Assembly: GCA_963691655.1 (NCBI GenBank)
Contig: OY829326.1
Location: 36,421,989 to 36,485,988 of the forward strand
Direction of reading: 5' to 3'
Source: Toxonevra muliebris
Lineage: Eukaryota > Arthropoda > Insecta > Diptera > Pallopteridae
Length of the DNA: 64,000 nt
Shown one piece after another: positions 1 to 10,958 of this stretch. The notes beneath the pieces were generated by a model. The model saw only the letters and a program-made list of their open reading frames with translations, was not told where the DNA came from and did not search any database. The translations under genes were made by a program, and so were the position numbers. Each line of letters begins with the position of its first letter. Position 1 is the first letter of the stretch.

Positions 1-2609
1 TTGCCGGTTGCGGAATGATGGGAGTGGTCCGCCTTGAATCTCGGGTTGAAACCATCTGATAACACTCACAACAACGTTGTGTACACATAATTACTTATAC
101 AATAGTGGGAAATTAATATCAAAAATTAAGTATATCTCCATAACTCTACAACATCACCAAAATAATAAGAATAATTTTGTTAGTAATGTTAGTCTTTAAT
201 AAGATTTAAAAAGAATTCTACCCTATGACTGGCAACATCCCAATAAAAGCTAGTTGGGGAGGGAGGGAGGGAGGGAGGGAGGGTTATTTAGCTCCAAAAT
301 TCTCCTCTAGGATCCGGTAGAGATTGATACCATTAGTCAAATTTACGTTCTTTTAATTTTACGTTTTATATCTAATTTGCTTGGTTGTTTAAAGCAGGAG
401 CCTTAAATGAATACCCAAACGCCAAATGCGGCTTTTTCTAGAAATCTATCAGTTTTTTCATAATGAAATTTCGTGACGTACATAGTTTTACATTTATAAT
501 TGATTTCCTTCTCGAGCGGTTTCATTATTCCCTGTTATTTTTAATTTTTTTTTTTTTAATTGGTTGTATTTAAACTCACTCCATAGTCCCTGTACAGGTG
601 AGAGGCCTAGGTACACATCTAGAACTACCTCCATAATCATATATAGTTATATAGATATATAACAAAAACTGCAAAGTACCAAATTCAATTCCGTTTTTGA
701 TACTTTGTGGGATCACACATGGTCATCGCGATATGTATGTATATTATATACATGTACATAAAATATTTTTATGCTGCTGCCAACTACTGACAGTATTTAA
801 ACGATATTTTTTTTTTTTTTGAATTCATTTCATTTATTTATAAACAAATTTATTCCCTTTTAAATTTTTTAACAAAAAAAAAAATTAATTCAAATTGGAC
901 AAACAAAAAACATGTAATTTAATGTAAATAGAATTTCAATTTAATATTTATACAAAAAATGTAATTTAAAAACAAAAGAACGCGACTCACAATATATACA
1001 CATATATTTATATATACTCGTATAAAACATTTAAAAATTAAAAACAAAAATCACGACTTAAAATTTGGAAGAAGAAGATAAGCATAAAATAAAAAATGTG
1101 CACTTGAATTTCATTTGACACTTAAGTAATTTTTTCTTATTTGAAAAATTTTCATAAAAATGAATAGGTATGAAAAATTAAATAAAAATTAAACAAAATA
1201 CACTTAAGAGCGTCGAAAAAAATCAAACCAAAAATATTATACTAAAATTTATTTAAAATACTAAAAAATAAATGAATTGTTTTGTAAAATAATAGACAGA
1301 AAAATAAGAAAATACATTCAAAGGAAATATTTAATATATATTATAAAAAAAAAAATTACTTTAATTATGCTTAATTTAAATTGTTTATTTTTAAATTAAA
1401 TTTTATTTTGTTCATAAAAAAAAAACAGAAGAAAATCACATGAGAATTTTTAAGTTTAGTTACTTTCATCATAAATTATAAGAAATTGTATAAATTATTA
1501 TTTTCTCTTGTTTTATAATTAGCACTTGTAACTATTAATTTTTAATCTTAATAATATTATTTTTTAAGTCTTAAGTTTTTAACGATCAAAAAGTATAAGA
1601 ATACGAAAAAATAAATAAAAAATATCTGAGACTAAAAAAAGTAATTAAAACCAAAAGTTTTTCATTTTTTTATTTGCAAAAGTAAAACAAAATCAATTTA
1701 TTTTTTTTTTCATTATGTCATATGCAGAGGTAAGATTATTATTTCATATTTTTGTTTATCTTTAGTTTTTCGTCTTTTGTTGTTGTTTTGTTCTTGTGCA
1801 CTTTTTTGATTGTTTGTATTTGTTTTACGTTTGTGCTTGTTTGTTGTGATTTTGTTAATTCATAATTTCCGTTGGCAAACATTTAAAATAAAAAAACGAT
1901 AGAAAATGTTTGGAGGGAAACTAAAATTTTCTCGTATATATGTATGTTGTGAGGCGTTTTCAATTTCAATTATGTATATAGGAATATCACAATAAATTCT
2001 AAATCTTCAGACCCTTGCATACTTTTATAAATCTAACAGAAATATTAACATTATGATGATTATTAACAATTTAAAAATTTAAACTTCTCTTCATTTTTAA
2101 ATTTATTGCATGCTATCTCTTAAAAATTTATATACTTAAAAATGTTCAATGACTCAAAATTATTTATTTTTATTATTAAATTTTACAGATTCAACGTTTA
2201 AATCTGGTTACATCGCTGATGATCCGAATGCTCATTAATTAGACACGTAATTGATAATTCAAATATGAAACAATTCAACATCACCGACAAAATACATCAG
2301 CTAAAGAACTTGAGATACCACCGACACAGAGAAAGAGGGAGAGAGAGATATATGTAAAAAAAAAGCGATGAAAAGACATCAATATAAAAAACGGAGAGAA
2401 CCTTCGAAAGAACGAGAGAGCCTACTGCACACTGCCCCAAAAAATGGACGGATTCAATGCATTGACATAAGAGAAAAACATAAAAATTAAAAGACGTGCT
2501 TTAAATGACAACAGTATTCATTAGATAGAATGCAACTCCTCCTAATATTTATAATCTATAAAAAAAGAAACAATATTTACTGAAAATATGTAAAACATGT
2601 AAAAGTTAA
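1..2609. other. AT-rich non-coding DNA, no gene seen
   Basis: Very AT-rich with many A/T runs, short ATATAC repeats and stop codons in every frame. A GGGA array lies at 256-283. I recognise no exon, RNA gene or transposon here. The first ~300 bases are less AT-biased but match nothing I know. Confidence 0.6.
256..283 (+). repeat. (GGGA)n tract with G-quadruplex potential
   Basis: Seven consecutive runs of at least three G separated by single A. This is the most regular G-run array in the window and would be predicted to form a parallel quadruplex on the plus strand. No gene is nearby. Confidence 0.85.
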
Positions 2610-3036
2610 ACCTCTAGTTCCTTAATTTTTGATTGACTTAAAAAAATTGGAGTGAAATAACATTGGTGTATAAAGCATAAATCCGATCTCAAAACCCCAA
2701 AAAAATTAATGGGCATGGTTGTTGAATGGAGTTTTGTTTTAAGTAATTAAATATTTTATATAAAAAAGTTAAATTCCCAGCTACTCACAGCTTGTTTTTT
2801 ATCTGGCTAGTATTTTATTTATTTATTTTTGTATTCTTATTTTCGAATTCTCAAATTCAATCAAAATAATTAATTTTCCTGTTTTCGCACATTTTTTACT
2901 TTGGCTGCCACTAACGTCTGTGATACGCATCACAACTCATAACCGATGCGTTTTTTAAGCAATAAAAAACTGCTATGGTGGCAATTCCACCTATTTTAAT
3001 GGAGATTGCCTGGAGGCGGGCTTAGGAACTAGAGGG
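2610..3036. mobile_element. piggyBac-type MITE, 427 bp, TTAA target duplication
   Basis: The left end reads TTAA then ACCTCTAGTTCCTTAA (from 2606). The right end, reversed, reads TTAA then CCCTCTAGTTCCTAAG (TTAA at 3037-3040). Terminal CCC/CCT inverted repeats abutting TTAA are the signature of piggyBac-superfamily elements. No transposase coding is present, so this is a non-autonomous copy. It ends 36 bp before the Tc1-like element at 3073. The assignment rests on termini only. Confidence 0.75.
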
Positions 3037-3072
3037 TTAAATAAACTAATTTCTCTTTTTGTTATTCAAATA

Positions 3073-4382
3073 AGGCATGTATACGGAAAAAACTGGTCGA
3101 CATTAACTTTTTATAAAAATTATATATTTTAAACAAAAACAGAAATTCACACATCAATTGAAAAGTTATTATAGTAACTTTAAGAAAAATAAAAACTTCA
3201 TTTATTTGGTTGGTGCGTATGCGAAAGATCGCAACTTTGACTTAACTCCAGCCATTAAACGTTGCACTTCACTTCGGGACATTTGAGATGAAACAGTAGT
3301 CAACTTTTTCTGCAACAGTTTCTCATTTTTTACCACTTGCTTCGTTTTTATCAACTTTCTTTTCATTACCAATATCATCAACCCAATATTTTTTTATCGG
3401 CCGAAGTTCTGGGCAATTTGTGGGATTGGCATCTTTTAGGACAATTTGTACCTCTTTCTCTTTATACCACGTCATTGCCGTTTTGCCGTAATGACAAGTT
3501 GCTAAATCTGGCCAGAAGAGGACAGTAGCCTTATGAAGACGACCATTGGCAGTAGACATTTTTGTAAGCACCCTTCAACGCAAATTGTTTGGTTGATGGT
3601 ACCAGTCAGTAGTGACAAAAACTCAACTCTTTATGCCGCATTGGCAAATTGCTTGCCAAACAAAATATTTCTTCGCAAACTTGTCCACTTTCTTTGGCTT
3701 AAATTTAGGTGCAACATCACCTTTCTTTTTTGAAGTGTAAAATAGTTGACCAGGAAGCTGATTAAAGTCTGCTTTGACATACGTTTCGTCGTCCATGATC
3801 ATGCAATCAGAATTATGTACAATTTTGTAGTACAGCTTTCGTGCGCGAGTTTTTACTGTTGCATTTTTGTGTCATTCCGGTTCGGGGCTAGCGGAACTTT
3901 ATACGTCTTCAGTCCTTTTACTCTGCGTACTTTTTGAACATATCCGGGTGGCATATGGACTTTTTTTAGCAACATTTCAGATGGAAAGGCCTGGATTTCT
4001 TTGAAACAAGTATTTCACTTTCTTTGCTTTTTCTCCGAGATGAACCCCTTCTTTCGCCCACTTCCAGTTTTCCTTTCAGTAGTTAGTCGTTCGCTTAAGT
4101 TTTTATGCACTAAAGTTACTGTAGATTTTGCAATTTTTAAACTTTTGGCAATGTCTTTATGTGACATATGTGGAAAATCTTGATTTTTGCGCACAATTAT
4201 ATCGCGAGTGCTCCATTTCGATGAACTCATTTTGCGTAATGTAAAAAAAATCAGAAAAAATAATGATGCAGAAATGTAAAACAGAAAATTCTCTAATTAA
4301 TAACATTAACATTTGCTGTAACTGTCATATTTGAATTAATACAACATGTTTACTGCGACCAGTTTTTTACGTATACATACCT
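3073..4382 (-). mobile_element. Tc1/mariner-superfamily DNA transposon, 1310 bp, degenerate transposase
   Basis: The ends are inverted repeats of about 36 bp (AGGCATGTATACGGAAAAAA at the left, AGGTATGTATACGTAAAAAA reversed at the right, both continuing CTGGTCG), and each is bordered by TA (3071-3072, 4383-4384). On the minus strand 4230-4015 encodes the N-terminal helix-turn-helix part (KWSTRDII, HMSHKDIAKSL, STVTLVHKN). Around 3794-3770 lies DDETYVK, the likely first catalytic Asp. At 3571-3323 lie FWPDLATCHYG (second Asp) and NCPELRPIKKYW. The spacing from the second Asp to the residue after PI is 37, and that residue is Lys (codon 3392-3394) where Glu or Asp is expected. The pieces are in different frames, so this copy is dead. 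TA duplications, length and motif order support the superfamily; the exact family is not assigned. Confidence 0.88.
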
Positions 4383-7136
4383 TATACGAAAGTTTGTAAA
4401 AACTTTTTTACAAATTATGTAATTTCATTTCAATATTTTTGTATTTTCGTTCTATATTTTTAATAATTTGCACTCTGAAGTATATTGGTATATAAAACTG
4501 TCCATGAACTGCTAGTTGACAAAGAGTGCTAAGAATTAAAATCTGCATGTACTTAATTTCCATGTCTAAATCAATTTTTAATTATATAGTTTAAATATTA
4601 AATATTTTTAAGTACCTACTTATATAAAATTGTTTTTTTTTTTAGTTTTTGTTAAGAAAAAGTAATCGCTTAATATTAAAATATACATATAAATATATAT
4701 AAATATTATAATTAAATAAAATGTTAAATTATGCTTAAGTGCGTTTTACTTCTTTTTTTATATGTACATAAATAAATTTAGGTACATCAAAAAGCTGTTA
4801 AAAACCCATAGCCAGAATAGTTGTTAGTAGCAAAGACCCTTGATATATAATTTGCACTCTAATCGAACTTTTTTAAATTTTACTGGCCTCAACAGACCCA
4901 CAAAATTTTATTTTCAAAAGAAAATCTATGACACTCGAGCCAATAAGCCTCGAAATTGAAGCTTCTTTACTCAGTTTATCTGCCGTATGTTCCTTTTCAA
5001 TAGAAAGTAACTTTAACCCTAGAAAGGTAATCATATTTTACTTACGTTATAGATAATCTTCGTCGAATCAACGAAGTCATATTTAACTCCGATTTTTGGA
5101 AAATATACATAGTTTACAAATTCTAACCTCTTTCTCTTAATATAATTAATTTTATTACGAAAGGCGAACAATGCACAAATTTTTGCTTCAATAGGTCTGT
5201 TCCCGTACTTTTTGGGGTAAAGTCTAGTAAACTGAGAGTAAGCAAAAAATACTTTCTGTGATAGACAAAAATTCAAAAAAGTACGGGAACGCAAAAACAC
5301 TTTTCTTGCGTGAAACAAAACGTCAAATTGTAACGACAGTTAAATTAATAAAACAAACTGTTTGTGATGCACAATAAATTCAAAAGGGTTAAATCTTACA
5401 AGAATATAAATAAATAATGGACAAATTAAACATAAATTGTTCGTATGACATCTTCTGTAAAAGCTTCTGATTCACAATCACCACTTTGATTATCCAGAAA
5501 TAGCAGATGAAATTCGCGGTATGAGTCGAAGTTGAACAGATACTTGCATCATTAATATGTGGAAAATGTAATTGAAAAATTAACATATAAAAAATTAATA
5601 CATTTTGAAATATCTTTTAAACATTTTCCATTTTAAATAACACTGATTGTCTGACATTTTTAACATTTTTACCCAAAGAAAAAGTGCGGGCTTTGCAAGT
5701 TTGCAAGTTTTTCGAGTAAGGAAGTGCTTTTGGGCTGTTTTGGGTAAATTCATGATCTGCGGTAAAGTACGGAACGGACCTAATATTTCTACGAAATCGG
5801 GTGGGAGATTTTCCTTTTCTATTACAAATGGAAAAAGAAACAAAAGAACAGGACACAAAAACTGAAAGTTTTGAATAAATAATAACTAGTTAAAATAAAA
5901 AAAGTGACAAAATCTCTTTTTAAACGTAAGAAAAAATTATTTTTTATCTATTTTTACTAAACCTTTTATTCAGGGGTATGATACATCAAAATGTTTATTC
6001 GAGTGTTGTCTACAACTATCGTTCAGGTTTGGAATCAATCTCAACTAAAATTGTATTTTAAGAGTAATTAATTACGATGAACATGAATCAATTTTGAAAA
6101 ATTGATTTAATTTGCTTTGGATATTTCCTATAAGACCCATAATGTCGGCTACCGTAAAGAAAATTGGTACCTTCAACCTTACAATACTTAAAATAAACGG
6201 ACCTATGGGATATTGAAAATTTTAATTTAAAAAATATGTACATATTTATATAGTGATTTTCCATAACTAAGAGGATTTGTTTAATTTCAAATTGTGAGGT
6301 TTAGGGTTAAAGTAGACCTTCACTGAGAAAATGACATTTTAAGACTATTTGAAAATATGTAAATAAATTTATGAAAAGTTTCTGTTAAACATTTTTAATT
6401 TCTGGACAATAAAAAGATAGGTGGAAAAATGATTCTCTTAAGCAAGTTTTCGAGAAAACGCAGTTAAAATATAGACGAAATGTACTTAGTTTAGATTTGA
6501 AGAGTAAAATTACTACACTTTTCGTAAGCCTCTCAAATTTGTGTGATATCCGATAAAAGGAAAGCTTTTATACTCAACGATATCTGAATATTCGATTTCA
6601 GTAGATTTTTGCTGCCTCAGAAGGTAAAATTTATTTATTTTTTCTTATATGATTTAACCATTTTTAACTAAAAAACATTGATCGAATATTTCCAAGTAAT
6701 ACCTTATTCACACGGAGCCCCAATTGAGCAATTTTGACTTATTTCTTAATTTCAGCCGGAATTAAATTCAACTTAACTTCGCTAAAGTTGAAATGGAGTT
6801 AAAATTGTTCTGAAATCCAAATATGACAACAAAATTGGTGTTTAGCTCCATGAAAAACCTATGTTACATAAATTTCAACTATATAAAACACATGGATTTC
6901 TGCTCGATTTCTCTTACCGATTTTCTGTTTGTTGGCGAGGGAGACGAGATGAAAGTGAACCAGCCAAAATCGGATATACCAAAGATTTTTGACGTTTGCG
7001 TTTTGCAAGTTTTGCATCTCTGTAAAACGAATAAGTGCAGACGGTCACGGTCATGTCATGGGCACGAGTGGTTGTTGCTTCAATATAAAACGAAAGTTTG
7101 TGAGAGAGAGAAGGAGAATAAAATATAACCATAGCA
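4383..7136. other. Non-coding DNA with a short inverted repeat
   Basis: AT-rich with no supported exon. GTTCCCGTACTTTTT at 5199-5213 is matched by its exact reverse complement at 5276-5290, a possible small palindromic repeat. Open frames at 5031-5318 and 5595-5865 show no recognisable domain and no splice context, so I do not call them. Confidence 0.5.
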
Positions 7137-7370
7137 CCATGGCTCAATAATAAGGTTATGTCACCAGCATAGCTCTCTTCTTCTTTCCGACTTATTGGTC
7201 TAATTCTTATGTAAAATAAATTAAGCAAAAAAATATGAGAGCAACATAAATCAGCTGGTTTCGATATGAATTTAACAGAAGAAAGAAATTTCCAACCCTG
7301 CATACAAAAACAAAATATATTGTCGATTTTGTTTTTGTAGCGCTGCTGTAACCTTATTATTGAGCTATGG
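7137..7370. repeat. 234-bp unit with 22-bp inverted termini (possible MITE)
   Basis: A 22-bp segment at 7137-7158 (CCATGGCTCAATAATAAGG and three more bases) matches the reverse complement of 7349-7370 at 21 of 22 positions. The interior has another palindrome around ACAAAAACAAAAT. No target duplication is clear. The large minus-strand open frame at 6914-7303 spans this unit and is probably not a gene. Confidence 0.5.
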
Positions 7371-8812
7371 CCAATACGGTCACCAAATGATTTGCCTTTC
7401 GATGCCGCATCATGAAATCAAACCAGTGTTCCTTTGCGGAATATTGCGTTTTTGTCTTGATCTCAATAGAATTAAATAAAAATATATGAAATTTAACGAA
7501 CTCAAAGAAAGGCATAAATAAAGAAGGACGGCAAAAATACTAAAAGTATGTAAAAAGCGTATTAGTGATCGGTAGTCAAATGACCGTCTGCATAACATAC
7601 TTTTGTCAGAGAGTTGAAAAATCAAAGAGAGAGCGTAAAGAGTGACGTGACCGACGATTATTTGACTGTCTGCATAACATCGCCCTAACAAAGAAGCAAT
7701 AGAAATACAAAATGAGTCGGTCGAAATCGTTGTGTTTTTGTACACAACTGAATAACAAAAAAGAGGTAGAGATTCCCCTGTCTTTTTCTAGCTACCTATT
7801 TTTTCTACCTCTTCCTTTCAGACAGGCGTTCATGCTTGCGCCCGTATGAATAGCCACAAATAACATGGAACCGAATTACAGCTGCCATTTAATTCATCCA
7901 TTTTACGCTGACGATTTTACATCGACTGGGATCCATTTTTCTATCCGCATCGAGAACAAAGTAACAGGGTCGCATTTAGCAGTTGTATACAAATTTGGCG
8001 CAGATTGACATTTTTTTGTTATTATAATAGAATTCAATGAAAATTTTAAAGAGAAAGTACGCAGACATGAATGTTTGTGTATTTTTCAGAATATGACAAT
8101 AATTATAGTAATAGACAATAAATGATTTTCGTCGTACGATGCAATTTTGTTTAGCTTAGCGAATTACACAGCGTTTTTACTGTTTATAGTTTTGAAGTAA
8201 ATTGGTTAGCAGTGAAAGGGTCAATAAGAAATTGCAACTGGTTCAACCGCCATAATTTTGATTAATTTTTTATATGAAGTGGCAACAAAATGGTTTAGAC
8301 TCCAGCAATTCCGATGGCAGCACCTTACTTGTCAGATATCAGTCGATATAGCAGTGAACCACCGCTGATTTCAAATATAATCACTGGCCGGCCAGAAGCA
8401 TTCACAACGGCTCAACAAAAAAATTAACGATATTTGTGTATGCTTCAGTTGCCATCATGTTTCACGCAAATACAATTTGCACAAAAGCAAATCGAAATAA
8501 CTCATCTTATACGTTTCAACTGCTAGTTATTAAAACCCTTGTATTATTGCCACATACTTTGCTATTTTACTCTGATAAAGCAGTTTGTTCTTCTCCGCAT
8601 AATTATTTCAAACGGCTCAACTGCACGCCGTTAGGTATGTTGTAGAAACGGCTTTGAGGTTATAGCAAAAGTTTATCGACTTGAGTAACCGTCAATGCAG
8701 CGCGTATTAACTTCGACAACTAGTTGCAAATTTCTATTAACTTAATTTTCACTGTTTCTAAAATTTTAAAACATTTATACGCAGTTTCATTAAGCATTAT
8801 TAAGTAATCAAA
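7371..8812. other. Region upstream of Mad2, non-coding
   Basis: Holds two imperfect direct copies of GTCTGCATAACAT (near 7590 and 7670) and several CGGCTCAAC words at 8410-8625. It should contain the Mad2 promoter and 5' UTR, but I cannot fix a start site. No exon of another gene was found. Confidence 0.45.
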
Positions 8813-9569
8813 ATGTCGACGACACAAGCCATAAAAAATTGTATTACTCTGAAAGGTTCAGCGCAAATTATCGTAGACTATTTGAGTAAGTTAATGAAGT
8901 CGCAATTAGAGCGCGAAAATATCCTTACATTTAATGGAACCGTTTTAATTTTCACAGAGTACGGCATTAATTCAATACTGTTTCAACGTGGTATTTATCC
9001 TTCGGAAACCTTTGAGCACACACAGCAATATGGAATTACAATACTCATGTCTAAAGATCGCAAAATTGAAGAGTTTCTGCAAAATGTTTTACAACAAACT
9101 GAAGGTTGGTGATTAATGGTTGATGACACCCTTAAAACAGTTTATATCTATTTTTGCAATTGCAGATTGGCTGTCCAAGAATATGATTAATAAAATTTCA
9201 ATGGTGATAACAAACGCTCACACCAAGGAAGTGCTCGAATGTTGGGATTTTAAAATGCAAGCGGAACTGGGTGACGTTGAAACTACTGATCCCACGAAGC
9301 TGACGTCGTCGAAAGACCTGAAACGTATTCAAAACGAAATTCGCGATGTTATGCGTCAAATTTCTGCTACCATTACCTATTTACCGTTGCTTGATTGCAT
9401 TTGTACTTTCGACGTGATGATACATACGCTGCAAAACTGTGACATACCAGAAAGTTGGGGAGAAACAGGCGCGGTTTTCATACCAAATGCGCAAGCGGTG
9501 CAGTTGCGTTCATTCTCAACTGGCTTACAAAAAGTCGACACCGTAGTCAATTACAAAACGACTTCATAG
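8813..9569 (+). CDS. Mad2: Mad2, mitotic spindle assembly checkpoint protein (HORMA domain), complete, 3 exons
   Basis: Exons are 8813-8885, 8958-9104 and 9166-9569, giving 624 nt and 207 aa. Intron 1 (8886-8957, 72 nt, GTAAGT...CACAG) restores the family core K25-YGINSILFQRGIYPSE. Intron 2 (9105-9165, 61 nt, donor GTTGGT, acceptor TTGCAG) restores D74-WLSKNM. The protein aligns along its full length with human MAD2: ITLKGSAQ near the N-terminus, QYGITILMS, ISMVITN, EVLECWDF, IRDVMRQISATITYLPLL, and RSFSTGLQKVDTVVNYK at the C-terminal safety belt. Human MAD2 has 205 residues, so length is normal. In this family the protein sits at unattached kinetochores, binds Mad1 and Cdc20, and restrains the anaphase-promoting complex. 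The ATG at 8813 begins the conserved N-terminus. The gene converges on the UPRT gene 1.4 kb away. Intron 1 is unusual because it is a multiple of three with no in-frame stop. Confidence 0.96.
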
Positions 9570-10958
9570 AGCGAAGATGGCCGCCAATGGCACCGGCGGT
9601 GGTCGTCGTTTTTATTTATTTAAACGATACCATTAAGTTAATCTAAATACATAAATGTTAATTTAAGTTTATTCAATATTGCGTTTAATAATGTCTTCAC
9701 TCAATTTTATGTAATAATGTAATTAAACTCGACAACAAATTATTCTCAATCAAAAAATGAAGTACTTTTTATTGTTTTCATTTGCTTCTGCTAAATCATT
9801 TAAAATAATTCTTAATTTCAATAGTATACAATTGCAAAAGTTAAAATTCTTGATAATTTCTAAAAAAAAATTCAATAAGTTAAATAAATTTCTCTAAAAT
9901 TAATAATATACTTTATAATGATAAAAAATTTTCCTTTATTCAAAAAAAAAAAAAAAAACTTTATAAGTACGTTTTTATAAAATACAATTTTAAGTTATTT
10001 GCAATTAATAAAATTCATAAAAAAAAAAAACCAAAAGGGGTGATTTTTATTATTTTTGCGCATGAGAAGACTACTTTTTTTTAGTTCTAACTAAATCGAA
10101 AAGGGTCATTCAAAAAACATCAAACTTTTTGTTCTACAATCCAAATACTCATTTCAAAATGAGATATCCTCTGATATTCCGCGCCAATATAATTTATATA
10201 TTTATGAATTATTCACCACTATTCAAGAATCCGCAGTAGCTGATTCTTTTAACTTAAAATATTCATATTCTACGTTCCAATCGCATTCGCATCAGCTATT
10301 TAAGATTTAGGGAAAAACGAATGAATGATTGTCAGGCGTAAAATATATATAATGCAACTTGAAACATTTACATATTTAATTTAATGAAGTAAAACATGCT
10401 TAGTTCACCAGGAGGATAGCAACTAATTTTGCTGAGGACGTATTAGTTTTTAAATAGTATTTTTCAAATTTAAGTAAAAAAAAGAGGCAAGAATAAAATA
10501 TAATTTGTATACCCTGGATTCGAGGTGGAACACTGTTAGTTTCATTTAACTGCTGTATACAGTACATATATTATTTTTGGAATAAAAGGAATTAAGCTAC
10601 TCTAAGAAACATGAAAAATAATAGCAAATGTTGGCTCTTTACTAAGTTGCCTAATATCTGTTTCGCTCACTTGATGTCGGATAGAGAAATAATAATGTTT
10701 AACTGATAAACTCTAGTATGTACCTATATAGAGAACAAAAAGAAAATAAATATATAATAAAAATTATGCAGTTAAATTAAGTAGTAGCATTAGTGGAAAA
10801 AGATCAAATAAAAAGAAATTAAATCAACTAATAGTAAAGTTTGCATAATAAAAAAAAAAATAATAATAATAAAAAATATTTCTAAGCACTTTAGTTTACA
10901 TACACATATACTCTGACTATGATTACAAAATAATAAATTTTAATAAACAATGTTGGCA
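9570..10958. other. Convergent intergenic region between Mad2 and UPRT
   Basis: This is the shared 3' flank of two tail-to-tail genes. AATAAA at 9883-9888 is a possible Mad2 polyadenylation signal, 314 nt after the stop; no clear UPRT signal was identified. Several long A runs occur (for example near 9945). No other coding signal is seen. Confidence 0.5.

Noticed and set aside
6914..7303. 129-codon minus-strand open frame
   Set aside because: It crosses the inverted-repeat unit at 7137-7370, shows no domain and has no splice or homology support.
7410..7745. 111-codon minus-strand open frame, hydrophobic
   Set aside because: It lies in repeat-rich DNA with no recognisable family. Hydrophobicity is expected from T-rich codons.
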